From: Saccharopolyspora erythraea NRRL 2338
GTDB lineage: Bacteria; Actinomycetota; Actinomycetes; Mycobacteriales; Pseudonocardiaceae
Reading direction: 5' to 3'
DNA: 64,000 bases
Assembly: GCF_000062885.1 (NCBI RefSeq)
Contig: NC_009142.1
Coordinates: 310,001 to 374,000 of the forward strand
This document shows positions 51,337 to 60,544 of the stretch, piece by piece. Numbering within the stretch: position 1 is the first letter of the stretch; every line of letters begins with the position of its first letter. The position numbers and the translations under genes were made by a program. The notes under the pieces were generated by a model, which had not been told where the DNA came from, did no database searches, and was given only the letters and a program-made list of their open reading frames with translations.

Positions 51337-52158
51337 TCACCTGATGCGTTCGGCCCTAGCCGTCACGACCACCTCGTCCCCGACCGAGAGCTTGCCCGTC
51401 TCCAGCACCGCGAACTTCGCACCGAACACGATGCCGCCTTCGGCGCGCCGGTAGCCGGCGAGCGTGCGCAGCGGCTCCGGCCCGCTCCTGCGACCCGAGT
51501 CCTGGTCGACCGTCGTCACCGCGCAGCGGACGGCGAGCTTGGTGTAGCCCAGTTCGCTGCCGCCGATGGTGACCCGCCGGACGAGGTCCTCGGTGTGCGG
51601 CTCCCAGCCCGTGACGACGATGTTGGGGCGGAAGCGGCTCATCGGGTGCGCCGGTGCGCCCCGCTCTACCAGCCGCTCGTTGAGCTGGTCGAGCGACGCC
51701 AGCGAGAGGACGTGCACCGCTGAGCTGTCGGCATAGCCGGAGGTGCCGGGCACCTCGCCGTCGGTGACCCGGTCGTGCTCGGGCGGCACGCGCACCAGAC
51801 GGCACGGCGCGGCAACGACCTCGGAGAGCCACTCGGCGACAACGTCGCCCTGGTCGATGCCCTTGTACGCGGCTCCGAACAGGTTCACGTCCCGGCGGGG
51901 GCCTGCGGCGTCGACGGCGGTGGAAACCGCTTCGACGCCGGGGCTGCGCAGGGTCAGCCGCTCCCCGTCGGGGCTGAGGTCCGGGCGGACCAGCGCCAGC
52001 CGCGGATGCCGGCGCTGGGTGCGGAAGACGCCCTGCTCGTCGACCACCATGAAGCTGCGGTCGTGCGCAAGGCCCGCCGGCGTCATGACCGCGTCGAGCA
52101 GCGGAGTCCCGGCACAGCCCTTGATCGGGTAGTAGATCAGGTCTGCGATCCTGGCCAC
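51337..52158 (-). CDS. MOSC domain protein
   Basis: A 273-residue protein with an N-terminal MOSC beta-barrel (IYYPIKGCAG-type YPIKGCAGTPLLDAVM, then HDRSFMVVDEQG) and a C-terminal MOSC domain holding the molybdenum-cofactor Cys in KLAVRCAVTTVDQDSG. It resembles the mARC/YcbX group, which reduces N-hydroxylated compounds with a redox partner. GTG 52158 starts it. No ferredoxin or flavin domain is fused and none lies beside it. The gene abuts hairpin element D at its 3' end. Confidence 0.9.
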   Translation of the reverse strand: MARIADLIYYPIKGCAGTPLLDAVMTPAGLAHDRSFMVVDEQGVFRTQRRHPRLALVRPDLSPDGERLTLRSPGVEAVSTAVDAAGPRRDVNLFGAAYKGIDQGDVVAEWLSEVVAAPCRLVRVPPEHDRVTDGEVPGTSGYADSSAVHVLSLASLDQLNERLVERGAPAHPMSRFRPNIVVTGWEPHTEDLVRRVTIGGSELGYTKLAVRCAVTTVDQDSGRRSGPEPLRTLAGYRRAEGGIVFGAKFAVLETGKLSVGDEVVVTARAERIR

Positions 52159-52215
52159 GACTGGAAGCCTAGGTGCCGCGGACGAGTGGAGCCACGAATA
52201 AGCGCGAGGTCTCCG

Positions 52216-53310
52216 CTAGATCCGCTTGGGCATCAGCACGTAGCGCAGGTCCGCCTCGGGCGCGTCCACGTCGCTGATCACCGTCGACCTGCGCAGCCCG
52301 GACCGCAGCCCCATCCGGACCGTCCGGCCCGCGAACGCCTGCAACGCGTCGGCGAGGTAGCGGGGCTGGAAGGCGGGGCTGAAGCGGTCGCCGGTGACCG
52401 TCGCCTTCACCGCCTCCTGCGCGTCCCCGAACTGCGGGTCCGCGGCCCGCACCCGGACCTCGGCGTCCCCGACGTCGAGCACCACGGCTCCGTGCGCACC
52501 CGCGTACGGCGACACCCGCCGCACGGCACCGGCCACCTCGTCGGCCCGGACCTCGACCGCGCAGTCGACCTCCGGGAGCAGGTGGCGCGACTCGTCCGGG
52601 AACGGCGCGTCGAGCAGCGTCGTCGACACCTCCGCGTCCGCCCAGCTCAACCCGACCCGGTCGGCGTCGGCACGCAGCATCACCTCGTCACCCGACGCCT
52701 GCTTCGCGACCTCGGTGAGCAGGCCGGACGGCACCAGCACGTCCAGGTCGTCGGTGCCGGGACGCCACGGCAGCGTCGCCACCGCCATCCGGAACCGGTC
52801 GGTCCCGGCCAGGACCAGGCGCTCACCGCGCTGCTTGACGTGCACGCCGGTGAACACCGGGAGCGCGTCGTCGCGGGAGGTCGCGGCAGCGACGACCGCG
52901 ACCGCGGGCAGCAGCGCGGCGTCCAGCGCCCCGGCGCGCGGCGGAGCCGCGCGGACGCCGGGGTGCGCGGCGAGGTCGAGCAGCGGCAGCGCGAAGCGCG
53001 CGTTCCGCGTGCGAAGCGCCAGCTTCGCGCCCTCGACGACGAGGCGGACCTCGACGGAGTCGAGGTTGCGCAGCGTCTCGGCGAGCGGCCGGGCCGGGAC
53101 CAGGATCCGGCCCTCGGCGTGGGTCCGGGCCCGGCGGCTCAGCCGGATGCCGCGCTCGCGGTCGGTGCCGGCCAGCTCCAGGCCCTGGGGCGTGGCGGTG
53201 AGGACCATCCCGGCGAGCACCGGGTCGAGCAGCCTGCCGGGCAGCAGCCGCACCAGGTCGGCCGCGGCCGCGGCCAGCGCCCGCGTGGGCGCGGTGACGT
53301 CGAGATCCAT
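52216..53310 (-). CDS. DnaN-like sliding-clamp paralogue
   Basis: A 364-residue protein with three repeats of the sliding-clamp fold, the length of DNA polymerase III beta. Recognisable stretches include PVFTGVHVKQRGERLVLAGT, DRFRMAVATLPW, VPSGLLTEVAKQ and the C-terminal DAPEADLRYVLMPKRI, which ends like the true clamp. The genes dnaA, recF and gyrB that flank the housekeeping dnaN are absent, so this is a second copy. It could load an alternative polymerase or act in repair or an element's replication. ATG 53310 starts it. The first domain is the most diverged. Confidence 0.85.
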   Translation of the reverse strand: MDLDVTAPTRALAAAAADLVRLLPGRLLDPVLAGMVLTATPQGLELAGTDRERGIRLSRRARTHAEGRILVPARPLAETLRNLDSVEVRLVVEGAKLALRTRNARFALPLLDLAAHPGVRAAPPRAGALDAALLPAVAVVAAATSRDDALPVFTGVHVKQRGERLVLAGTDRFRMAVATLPWRPGTDDLDVLVPSGLLTEVAKQASGDEVMLRADADRVGLSWADAEVSTTLLDAPFPDESRHLLPEVDCAVEVRADEVAGAVRRVSPYAGAHGAVVLDVGDAEVRVRAADPQFGDAQEAVKATVTGDRFSPAFQPRYLADALQAFAGRTVRMGLRSGLRRSTVISDVDAPEADLRYVLMPKRI

Positions 53311-53413
53311 GGCGCGCAAGCTAGCGGCCCGCACCGACACCCCTCCGCCCGCGAGACGGCCACCCGGCGGCCAGGTCGACACCGCGTTCGTGGCCCATCG
53401 AAGGGTGACCAAG

Positions 53414-53700
53414 GTGAGTGGACACGAGATTCCCGACCACGTGCGGACCGCGAGCCGGATCGTGATCGACGCCGTCAAGGCAGACCTGGATGGAATGGCG
53501 GGGGGCTCGTCGAATCGTCGGTCTACCACGACGGGGAGACGATCCGTGCGACGGTTCCGGCCCGCCCCGGGCGTCACCGTCGAATTCGCCCGGCTCCTCC
53601 TTCCCGACAGCGGCGCGGACAAGGAAGCCGAGACCGCCGGTGCGATCGTGAGTACGAACTTCACCGAGCAGATTCACCGGAGGCTGAAGTCGACGCCTGA
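53414..53700 (+). pseudogene. Unknown small gene with two opposite frameshifts
   Basis: GTG 53414 opens a frame whose start reads SGHEIPDHVRTASRIVIDAV; after a G6 run near 53499 the sensible text moves to another frame (LVESSVYHDGETIRATVPA), and after a C/G run near 53566 it returns to the first (VTVEFARLLLPDSGADKEAE and TNFTEQIHRRLKS). The two shifts are in opposite directions. Both fall in homopolymer runs, so a sequencing error or a decayed gene is possible. The first frame runs on without a stop into the terminator at 53745, while the stop at 53698-53700 lies in the second frame, so the end used here is tentative. No family is recognised. Confidence 0.45.
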
Positions 53701-53744
53701 ACGGGGCGCGGTCGTCGCGCTCCAGCCGAGGCGTTCGGCGCGGT

Positions 53745-53776
53745 TGGGCGGCGGCTCGGTCCGGAGCCGCCGCCCA
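53745..53776 (-). terminator. Terminator of the MFS gene
   Basis: TGGGCGGCGGCTC (53745-53757) pairs perfectly with 53764-53776 around a GGTCCG loop, 5 bp past the MFS stop. Confidence 0.9.
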
Positions 53777-53780
53777 GTGC

Positions 53781-55031
53781 TCAGACGCCGGCGAGCTGGG
53801 GCGATGCGGCCGCGGGCTCCGGCCGCAGGGTGCCGCGGCGCAGCCAGAGCACGAGCGCGGCGAGCGCGCCGACGGCGCTGGCCGCCAGGAAGGCTGCGGG
53901 CGGCCCGGCGGTCTCCACGATCTGCCCGCTCACCGACTGGCCGAAGGCCGCGCCCAGGGTCACCGAGGTGACCACCCAGCCGAACGCCTCGGTAGCGGTT
54001 CCCGCCGGTGCGGCGATCTCCAGCGACACCGAGTGCGCCGTGGACTGCGGGGTGATCAGGCTGCCCGCAAGCAGCAGCGCCAGCGCCAGGCCCCACAGCG
54101 TGGTCGGCACGGCCAGCAGCGTGATCAGCGCGGCGAAGCCGAACAGCAGCGCGGGCAGCCGCAGGTGCATCGCCCGCGGCCACGGCCGCATCCCGTACAG
54201 CACGCCGACCAGCACCGAGCTGACCGAAAGCAGGCTCAGCAGCAGCCCGCCCGCCGTCGGGTGTCCGGCCAGCTCCGCGGCGGCCGGCACGCCGACCTCG
54301 ATGAACCCGATAAGGGCGCCGAAGCCGAGCGCGGCCAGGGCGACGGTGCGCATGCCCGGGCTCGCCAGCGCGCCGAGCATGTTGCTCCTGCCGCGGCCGG
54401 TCCGTTCTGGCCGTTCCGGCCGCTGCGACCGCGCCGCCCGCGTCGACGCGAACCCGACGCTGCCGACGATCATGCACGCCGCTCCGGCCACCACGCCGGT
54501 GCCCGGCCACGGCATCGCGACCAGCAGCCCGGCCAGGCCGGGGCCGAGGATGAAGAAGACCTCCATGCTGATGGCCTCGTACGAGAACGCGGCGTCCCGG
54601 GCGGGTCCGGGCGGCAGCAGCACGTTCCACAGCGCACGCGAGGCGGGGCCGGTCATCGGCTCGGAGATGCCGACGGCGAAGGCCAGCGCCACCAGGACCG
54701 CGACCGGGGCGTGCGCCTCGATGACGGCGATCTCAGCGGCCACCAGGGCGGCGAACACGCCGGACATGACGTATAGGGGCAGCGTCGGCCCGATGCGGTC
54801 CATCACCCGGCCCTGGACGACCGAACCGCAGGCCACGCCGACCAGCGCCCCGGCCGACACCAGCCCGGCGGCGGCGAAGCTGCCGGTCTCGCGCTGCACG
54901 TAGAGCATCAGCGAGAGACCGACCATGGCGATCGGCAGGCGGGCGAGCAGGGACGTCAGCACCGGGGTGACGGCCCCGGGGGCGGTCAGCGCGGCACGGT
55001 AGTCACGCAGGGAGACGGAGTTGGACACCAC
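53781..55031 (-). CDS. Major facilitator superfamily exporter
   Basis: A 416-residue, 12-TM transporter. The loop 2-3 motif reads QGRVMDRIGPTLPL, a variant of the MFS signature, and the N-half has a proline/glycine-rich TM5-like FFILGPGLAGLLVAMPWPGTG. It is typical of actinomycete drug-efflux permeases. GTG 55031 or GTG 55028 starts it; no ribosome site is visible, so it may be leaderless. A palindrome lies 17-32 bp upstream, suggesting control by a repressor encoded elsewhere. The exported compound is unknown. Confidence 0.88.
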   Translation of the reverse strand: MVSNSVSLRDYRAALTAPGAVTPVLTSLLARLPIAMVGLSLMLYVQRETGSFAAAGLVSAGALVGVACGSVVQGRVMDRIGPTLPLYVMSGVFAALVAAEIAVIEAHAPVAVLVALAFAVGISEPMTGPASRALWNVLLPPGPARDAAFSYEAISMEVFFILGPGLAGLLVAMPWPGTGVVAGAACMIVGSVGFASTRAARSQRPERPERTGRGRSNMLGALASPGMRTVALAALGFGALIGFIEVGVPAAAELAGHPTAGGLLLSLLSVSSVLVGVLYGMRPWPRAMHLRLPALLFGFAALITLLAVPTTLWGLALALLLAGSLITPQSTAHSVSLEIAAPAGTATEAFGWVVTSVTLGAAFGQSVSGQIVETAGPPAAFLAASAVGALAALVLWLRRGTLRPEPAAASPQLAGV

Positions 55032-55047
55032 ACCAGTATCCGAAGAA

Positions 55048-55063
55048 TGGTACTGACGTACCA
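55048..55063. promoter_or_regulatory. Operator-like palindrome upstream of the MFS gene
   Basis: TGGTAC-TGAC-GTACCA has perfect 6-bp arms (55048-55053 and 55058-55063) just before the transporter start. HxlR/MarR/PadR-type repressors use sites of this shape. No regulator gene is adjacent. Confidence 0.55.
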
Positions 55064-55345
55064 ACTCTTTTCGGGGTAACGCGGCTCACCGGACAGCAGG
55101 ACGGGACTTTCTACCCGAGGCGCGAACGGCCGATTGCATGCACACTCGTACCAGGGCAACGGATTACTCGACCCGCGAGCATGCGGTCCGGATGAGCCGA
55201 GCCACCTGCGGGCCTGCCGCGACTTCCTTTGAGCGAAGGGGCGGCGGGAACCGCCCACAACAGACTTCCTTCGGTGCCAGGTTCGGGGCCGACGCATCGG
55301 AGGACGGGGGAGCGTGGTTGGTCGTCGGGGGATTAACCACGCGCA

Positions 55346-55393
55346 GCGAGAGGGCTGGAACGTCACGTCGGGGGTGGCGCCCAGCCCTCTCGC
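55346..55393. repeat. 13-bp inverted repeat in the gap
   Basis: GCGAGAGGGCTGG (55346-55358) and its perfect complement (55381-55393) enclose 22 bases. It could be a terminator for an unrecognised transcript or the remains of an element end. Confidence 0.65.
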
Positions 55394-55620
55394 ACGTCTG
55401 GGTCAGCCCGTTCGCACGCCCCGTCCTGGGCGCACCCGGCGCTCTGCCCGTCCGGGGTGCAGAGCAGGCCGACCTCGCCGACCCAGCTCCTCAGGTCGCA
55501 TTCTCACGGTCCGTCGAGCATCTCGTGAGCCTCAGACGGCGCTCGCGCCCCACGAGCCAACGCCAGCACGTACCCGGGGCGGTGCCGCGCGCTGAACGAC
55601 CCAGTGGCGGGCACGCAGCG

Positions 55621-55665
55621 CCCGGCATCCAGGCGCGCGTCCCGGCATCCAGGCGCGCGTCCCGG
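55621..55665. repeat. 20-bp tandem repeat
   Basis: CCCGGCATCCAGGCGCGCGT is present twice exactly (55621-55640, 55641-55660), with a third start (CCCGG) after it. Related GGCGCGCAGG words continue to about 55720. A slipped-strand expansion is the simplest explanation. Confidence 0.85.
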
Positions 55666-55902
55666 CGCGCAGGCCGCCTGCCCGGTGCCCAGGCCAGGCC
55701 GCCTCCCGGCGCGCAGGTCGTCGGCTGCCCGGCCACGACCCCTCAGCCGACACCTGCGGCTGTCACCCACGCGGGCCCCGGACACTCCACGCGCCGGCTT
55801 CCCGTGCACGCAAAGACGCGCGCCGACTGAAGAGCCCGGGGTCCGCCCCGGGCCCGTCGATCGGCGCGCGTCGCGGCCGACGGCGAAAAGGCCGTCGAGC
55901 CG

Positions 55903-56577
55903 TCAGCGGGCGCGTCGGGCCAGCCGCTCCGGATCGAGGATCAGCACGCTCTTGCCCTCCAGCCGCAGCCAGCCGCGGTGGGCGAAGTCCGCCAGCGCCT
56001 TGTTCACGGTCTCCCGCGAGGCGCCGACGTACTGGGCGATCTCCTCCTGCGTCAGGTCGTGGGTGACCCGCAGCAGGCCCGCCTCCTGGCTGCCGAAGCG
56101 CTGCGCGAGCTGCAGCAGCGCCTTGGCGACGCGGCCAGGCACGTCGGTGAAGATCAGGTCGGCCAGCATGCCGTTGGTCCGGCGCAGCCGCCGGGCCACG
56201 ACCCGCAGCAACTGCTCCGCGATCTCGGGACGGGTGCCGATCCACTGCCGCAGCGCCGTGCGGTCCATGGTCAGCGCCCGGACCTCGGTCACGGTGGTCG
56301 CGGTCGACGTCCTCGGCCCCGGGTCGAAGATGGACAGCTCGCCGAACATGTCCGACGGCCCCATGATCGCCAGCAGGTTCTCCCTGCCGTCCGGGGACTT
56401 GCGTCCGAGCTTGACCTTGCCGGATTGGATGATGTAAAGCCGGTCGCCCGGCTCGCCCTCGGCGAAGATCACGTGTCCTCGCGGGAACTCAGACGGTTCC
56501 AACGATTGGGTCAGTGCTTCCGCCGCGGCCGGCTCAACGCCTTGGAAGATACCGGCCCGGGCCAGAGTCTCGTCCAC
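55903..56577 (-). CDS. crp: Crp/Fnr family cAMP-responsive regulator
   Basis: A 224-residue CRP, exactly the length of the M. tuberculosis protein. The cyclic-nucleotide pocket is seen in [18 protein letters not shown], with the Arg and Ser/Thr that bind cAMP. A long dimer helix and a winged helix-turn-helix follow ([20 protein letters not shown], then a basic turn). It is a global regulator; in Streptomyces the equivalent protein controls germination and antibiotic production. GTG 56577 has a GGAGGGACGAG leader and starts a normal N-terminus. The gene lies in the conserved order with nth. Confidence 0.95.
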   Translation of the reverse strand: MDETLARAGIFQGVEPAAAEALTQSLEPSEFPRGHVIFAEGEPGDRLYIIQSGKVKLGRKSPDGRENLLAIMGPSDMFGELSIFDPGPRTSTATTVTEVRALTMDRTALRQWIGTRPEIAEQLLRVVARRLRRTNGMLADLIFTDVPGRVAKALLQLAQRFGSQEAGLLRVTHDLTQEEIAQYVGASRETVNKALADFAHRGWLRLEGKSVLILDPERLARRAR

Positions 56578-56668
56578 CTCGTCCCTCCATGTTGAGACGC
56601 GGCGGCTGTCTTGCGAACCGGACCCGCACGCGACCGGTCCGGTGTGCCGCCGATCACTACCAGTAAGT

Positions 56669-56944
56669 CTAAGACTGGTCGCGGGAACGGCGAGTCCGCA
56701 GCTTACCGGCGCGTCCCACCCTGCGTAGCTGGAACAGCTCCAGCGCACGTCCAATTCCCTGCCGGAACAGCGCCCGGACCTCGTCCGGCCGGGCGTTCTC
56801 CAGCAGCTCCTCCACCTCGTTCTCCTGTACCGCGACGTGGCGGAGCCGTGCCTCCACGCGCTCCATGAAGAGCGTGAAGAACATGATCACAAGCGGTACT
56901 ACGATCACGAACCAGGCAGTCATGATGATGAAATCCTCGCTCAT
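56669..56944 (-). CDS. Small membrane protein between crp and nth (Rv3675-like)
   Basis: A 91-residue protein. One TM helix ([19 protein letters not shown], residues 9-27) is followed by a helical, charged cytoplasmic part ([20 protein letters not shown], then [20 protein letters not shown]) and a basic end. ATG 56944 was chosen because the helix follows directly. The gene is kept in this place in mycobacteria. Function unknown. Confidence 0.75.
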   Translation of the reverse strand: MSEDFIIMTAWFVIVVPLVIMFFTLFMERVEARLRHVAVQENEVEELLENARPDEVRALFRQGIGRALELFQLRRVGRAGKLRTRRSRDQS

Positions 56945-57035
56945 GCCTTCGGGGCGGATGTAACCGGGGGTATGTTCTGCGCGCGCGAGGCCATGCGAGC
57001 ACCCTCCGCTTGGGTGGCATCCGTACTCTGGTGGG

Positions 57036-57878
57036 GTGCCGGACCAAGCTCGGAACAAGCCCCGTGACGCCGCTGTCAAGAAGGCCGCCAAGGCCCGGTC
57101 GGGGGAGACCCGGCTGGGACTCGTCCGGCGTGCCCGCCGGATGCTCCGCGCACTGGCCGAAGCCTATCCCGAGGCCCACTGCGAGCTGGACTTCAACACC
57201 CCGCTGGAGCTGGCGGTGGCCACCATCCTGTCCGCACAGTGCACCGACAAGCGGGTCAACGAGGTCACTCCGGCCCTGTTCAAGCGCTATCCGACGGCCG
57301 AGTCCTACGCCGGCGCCGACCGCGCCGAGCTGGAGGAGATGATCCGCTCGACCGGCTTCTACCGGAACAAGGCCTCCTCGCTGATGGGACTGGGCGCCCA
57401 GCTGGTGGAACGCCACGGCGGCGAGGTCCCGGCCCGCCTGGACGAGCTGGTCAAGCTCCCCGGCATCGGCCGCAAGACGGCCAACGTGATCCTCGGCAAC
57501 GCCTTCGACGTGCCCGGCATCACGGTCGACACCCACTTCGGCAGGCTGGTCCGGCGCTGGAAGTGGACCGCCGAGGAGGACCCGGTCAAGGTCGAACACG
57601 CGATCGGCGAGCTCATTCCGCGCAAGGAATGGACCATGCTGTCGCACTACGTGATCTTCCACGGGCGCCGCGTCTGCCACGCCCGCAAGCCCGCGTGCGG
57701 GGCCTGCCTGCTGGCCGCCGACTGCCCCTCCTACGGCGACGGCCCGACCGACCACCTGGTGGCCGCGAAGCTGGTCCGCGGGCACGAGGCGCCCCACCTG
57801 CTCGCGTTGGCCGGGATAGTCGACGAGATCCCGGAGCGGACCATCGAGAAGGTGGCCGAGACGGAGCCGCACGCGTGA
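57036..57878 (+). CDS. nth: Endonuclease III (DNA glycosylase/AP lyase)
   Basis: A 280-residue base-excision-repair enzyme that removes oxidised pyrimidines and nicks AP sites. The helix-hairpin-helix is [13 protein letters not shown], with the catalytic Lys near residue 146, and the catalytic Asp is near 166 (VDTHFGR). The [4Fe-4S] cluster Cys are spaced C-x6-C-x2-C-x5-C ([17 protein letters not shown]). An N-terminal basic extension of about 20 residues precedes the core; GTG 57036 begins it. The stop overlaps the next start (GTGA), so it leads a four-gene operon. Confidence 0.95.
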   Translation: MPDQARNKPRDAAVKKAAKARSGETRLGLVRRARRMLRALAEAYPEAHCELDFNTPLELAVATILSAQCTDKRVNEVTPALFKRYPTAESYAGADRAELEEMIRSTGFYRNKASSLMGLGAQLVERHGGEVPARLDELVKLPGIGRKTANVILGNAFDVPGITVDTHFGRLVRRWKWTAEEDPVKVEHAIGELIPRKEWTMLSHYVIFHGRRVCHARKPACGACLLAADCPSYGDGPTDHLVAAKLVRGHEAPHLLALAGIVDEIPERTIEKVAETEPHA

Positions 57879-58513
57879 GCGGTCTGCGGGAGTACCGGAA
57901 CGAGATCCGCTGGACCATCGTGGTCGTGGTGCTCGCGGTGCTCGGCATCGTCGCGCTGTGGCCGCGCGGCGCGGAGCAGCCCGCCGAGCCGGGAGCGCCC
58001 GCCCCGGCGCCGGTCGCGGCGCAGCGGGGCGCCGACCCGGCGCTGCGCGCCTCGGCGGCCCTGGAGCCCTGCCCCTCCGGCCCGCCGACGGGTCCGCCCG
58101 GCGCGACCGGCACCTGCCTCGCCGACGGCAGGCCCGCCGACCTCGCCGCCATGGTCGGCGGCCGCACCACGCTGGTGAACGTCTGGGCCACGTGGTGCCA
58201 GCCGTGCCGGACCGAGCTGCCCGCGCTCCAGGAGTACTCGCGCCGGCCCGGCGCCGTGCCCGTCGTGGGAGTGCAGGTGCAGAGCGACGAGGACGACGGC
58301 CTCGCCCTGCTCCGAGAGCTCGGTGTGCGCTATCCGAACGTGCACGATCCCGACAACCGCATCCGGGCGGCGCTCAACGTGCCCGCCGTGCTGCCCATGA
58401 GTTACGTCGTCACCGCGTCCGGTGAGGTCCGCCGGGTGGACCCGCCGGTGGCGTTCGAGTCGGCCGACGAGGTGCGCACCGCGGTCCAGCGCACCGCGGG
58501 AGGTGCCGGATGA
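57875..58513 (+). CDS. Membrane-anchored thioredoxin-like protein (Rv3673c-like)
   Basis: A 212-residue redox protein. One N-terminal TM helix (about 14-30, [16 protein letters not shown]) anchors it, so the thioredoxin fold lies outside the membrane. The active site is WCQPC (Cys108 and Cys111), followed by a cis-Pro segment (VLPMSYVV). An extra Cys pair (LEPCPSGPP and TGTCLAD) precedes the fold. GTG 57875 overlaps nth. Its mycobacterial counterpart is in the same place and is thought to work in envelope disulfide or cytochrome-c maturation. Confidence 0.9.
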   Translation: MSGLREYRNEIRWTIVVVVLAVLGIVALWPRGAEQPAEPGAPAPAPVAAQRGADPALRASAALEPCPSGPPTGPPGATGTCLADGRPADLAAMVGGRTTLVNVWATWCQPCRTELPALQEYSRRPGAVPVVGVQVQSDEDDGLALLRELGVRYPNVHDPDNRIRAALNVPAVLPMSYVVTASGEVRRVDPPVAFESADEVRTAVQRTAGGAG

Positions 58514-59226
58514 CCGGACCGGGAGTAGGGCCGCTGGTGGACCCCGACGACGTGCCCGAGTGGCTGCGGACGCTGGTCAAGCGCACCGCCGACCTCGACG
58601 GCGGGCGCCTCGGCTGGCCGCGCACCGACCCGCCCGCCGACGCCCGCCCGGCGGCCGTGCTGGTGCTCTTCGGCGAGGGCGAGGCCGAGACCGGACCGGA
58701 CGTGCTCCTGCTGCGCCGCGCCGACAACCTGAACTCCCACCCGGGCCAGGTCGCGTTCCCGGGCGGCGCCGTCGACCCCGGCGACGACGGCCCGGTCGGC
58801 GCGGCGCTGCGGGAGGCCACCGAGGAGGTGGGGGTCCTGGCCGGCGGCGTGCGGCCGGTCGCGGTGCTGCCGGAGCTGCACGTCGCGCACAGCGGTTTCC
58901 GGGTGACCCCGGTCCTGGCGCACTGGCGGACGCCGTCGCCGGTCGCGCCGGTGGACCCGGCCGAGACCGCCGCGGTGGCGCGGGTGCCCGTCTCCTGGCT
59001 GACCGACCCGGCCAACCGCATCCGGGTCCGCTACGCCGAGCGGCAGCTCGGGCCGGCGTTCCTGGTCCCGGGGATGCTGGTGTGGGGATTCACCGGCGGG
59101 CTGCTGGCCGGGGTGCTCGACCTGGCCGGCTGGGCGCGCGGCTGGAACCGCGACGACGTGCGTGAACTGGGGGCTGCCTGGAGGGCCGCGGAGGAGGCCG
59201 ACGACGTGGGCTTCGGCACGCACTGA
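58510..59226 (+). CDS. NUDIX CoA pyrophosphatase-like (Rv3672c-like)
   Basis: A 238-residue NUDIX hydrolase. The CoA-specific motif LLLRRADNLNSHPGQVAFPGG (recognised in its two halves, LLLRRAD and HPGQVAFPGG) precedes a full NUDIX box ending LREATEEVGVL. Family members hydrolyse CoA or oxidised CoA to 3',5'-ADP and phosphopantetheine. It is the third gene of the nth operon, overlapping the thioredoxin-like gene by four bases (ATGA), and is followed by marP. Confidence 0.92.
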   Translation: MTGPGVGPLVDPDDVPEWLRTLVKRTADLDGGRLGWPRTDPPADARPAAVLVLFGEGEAETGPDVLLLRRADNLNSHPGQVAFPGGAVDPGDDGPVGAALREATEEVGVLAGGVRPVAVLPELHVAHSGFRVTPVLAHWRTPSPVAPVDPAETAAVARVPVSWLTDPANRIRVRYAERQLGPAFLVPGMLVWGFTGGLLAGVLDLAGWARGWNRDDVRELGAAWRAAEEADDVGFGTH

Positions 59227-59325
59227 GCCGGTGGCGGCGCCCACCGGCAGGGCGGATGCGAGGCTTGCGGGGTGGTGCTGGCTGCCATGATCGGACAGCA
59301 TCTCCGGCAGGAATGAGGTGAACGG

Positions 59326-60507
59326 GTGAACTGGGTCGATCTGCTCGTCGTGCTGCTGGCGCTGCTGGCCGCGGCGTCGGGTGCGCGCAGCGGGTTGATC
59401 ACCGCCCTGTTCTCGTTCCTCGGTGTCATCGCCGGTGCGGTCGTCGGGCTCAAGCTCGCGCCGCTGCTGCTGGAGCGGCTGGACAGCCCGTCTGCCCGGA
59501 TCGCCTTCGGCGTGGGCATCGTGGTGCTGCTGGTCGCCTTCGGCGAGACCTTCGGCATGTGGGCGGGGCGCGAGCTGCGCGACCGGATCACCTCGAGCAA
59601 GCTGACCGGCGTCGACAACGTGCTCGGCGCGGTGCTGCAGTGCGTGGCGGTGTTCGTGGTCGCCTGGCTGGTGGCGCTGCCGTTCACGTCGGCGTCGGCG
59701 CTGCCCGGCCTGGCCTCCGCGGTCACCAGGTCGACGGTGCTGCGCACGGTGGACTCGGTGATGCCCGACGCGGCCAAGCAGCTGCCGTCGGAGCTGCGCG
59801 AGATGCTCGGCATGAGCGGTTTCCCGGAGGCGCTGGAGCCGTTCTCGGAGACGCCGGTCGCCGCGATCGACCCGCCGGACCCCGCCCTGGCCTCCAGCGA
59901 GGCCGTGCGCGACGCGCGTACCAGCGTGGTGAAGGTGCGCGGGCGCGCGGTTTCGTGCGCGCGGGCGCTGGAGGGCACCGGGTTCGTCATCGCCCCGCAC
60001 CGGGTGATGACCAACGCGCACGTCGTCGCCGGCACCGACAAGGTCGCGATCGAGATCGGCCGGGGCGAGTTCGACGCCGAGGTCGTGCTGTTCGACCCGA
60101 ACACCGATCTGGCCGTGCTGTCGGTGCCGGCCCTCGACGCCGACGCGATGTCGTTCAAGCAGGACGCCCACCCGGGCGACAGCGTGATCGCGCTCGGCTA
60201 CCCGCTGGACGGCCCGTACACGGCGTCACCGGGCCGCATCCGCGAGCGCATCCGGCTGCGCGGGCCGGACATCTACGACTCGACCACCGTGGTCCGCGAG
60301 GTGTACACGTTGCGGGGCAAGGTGCAGAGCGGCAACTCGGGCGGTCCGCTGATCGACCCGCGGGGCGACGTGGTGGGTGTCGTGTTCGGCGCGGCCGTGG
60401 ACGACCCGGAGACCGGGTTCGTGCTCACCGCCGACGAGGTCGCCGACGAGGTGGCGTCCGCCCCGAGCCTGCACACCCCGGTCTCGACCGGGGACTGCAC
60501 CGGCTGA
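59326..60507 (+). CDS. marP: Membrane serine protease MarP
   Basis: A 393-residue protein with four N-terminal TM helices (about 3-110) and a periplasmic chymotrypsin-like protease. The triad is His232 (TNAHVV), Asp261 (NTDLAVL) and Ser338 (GNSGGP). Two Cys (Cys211 and Cys391) match the disulfide that bridges the protease ends in M. tuberculosis MarP, which is needed for acid and oxidative-stress tolerance. GTG 59326 starts it, and the order nth-thioredoxin-NUDIX-marP is the same as in mycobacteria. The likely substrates are wall hydrolases. Confidence 0.94.
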   Translation: MNWVDLLVVLLALLAAASGARSGLITALFSFLGVIAGAVVGLKLAPLLLERLDSPSARIAFGVGIVVLLVAFGETFGMWAGRELRDRITSSKLTGVDNVLGAVLQCVAVFVVAWLVALPFTSASALPGLASAVTRSTVLRTVDSVMPDAAKQLPSELREMLGMSGFPEALEPFSETPVAAIDPPDPALASSEAVRDARTSVVKVRGRAVSCARALEGTGFVIAPHRVMTNAHVVAGTDKVAIEIGRGEFDAEVVLFDPNTDLAVLSVPALDADAMSFKQDAHPGDSVIALGYPLDGPYTASPGRIRERIRLRGPDIYDSTTVVREVYTLRGKVQSGNSGGPLIDPRGDVVGVVFGAAVDDPETGFVLTADEVADEVASAPSLHTPVSTGDCTG

Positions 60508-60544
60508 TCGCGCCCGCGGTCCGCGAAATCCGCGATCACCGCCG

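Larger units (their letters stand above)
55064..55902. other. 840-bp gap upstream of crp: no convincing gene
   Basis: All long readings here look like GC shadow: Arg/Pro/Ser-rich, with no family match and no ribosome site. The stretch holds a 13-bp inverted repeat at 55346-55393 and a 20-bp tandem repeat at 55621. The first 150 bp are the least GC-rich and may hold promoters. It is the longest non-coding stretch in the window. Confidence 0.6.

Noticed and set aside
55138-55830. Possible 230-residue gene before crp
   Set aside because: No ribosome site, biased Arg/Pro content and overlap with tandem repeats; other frames look the same.
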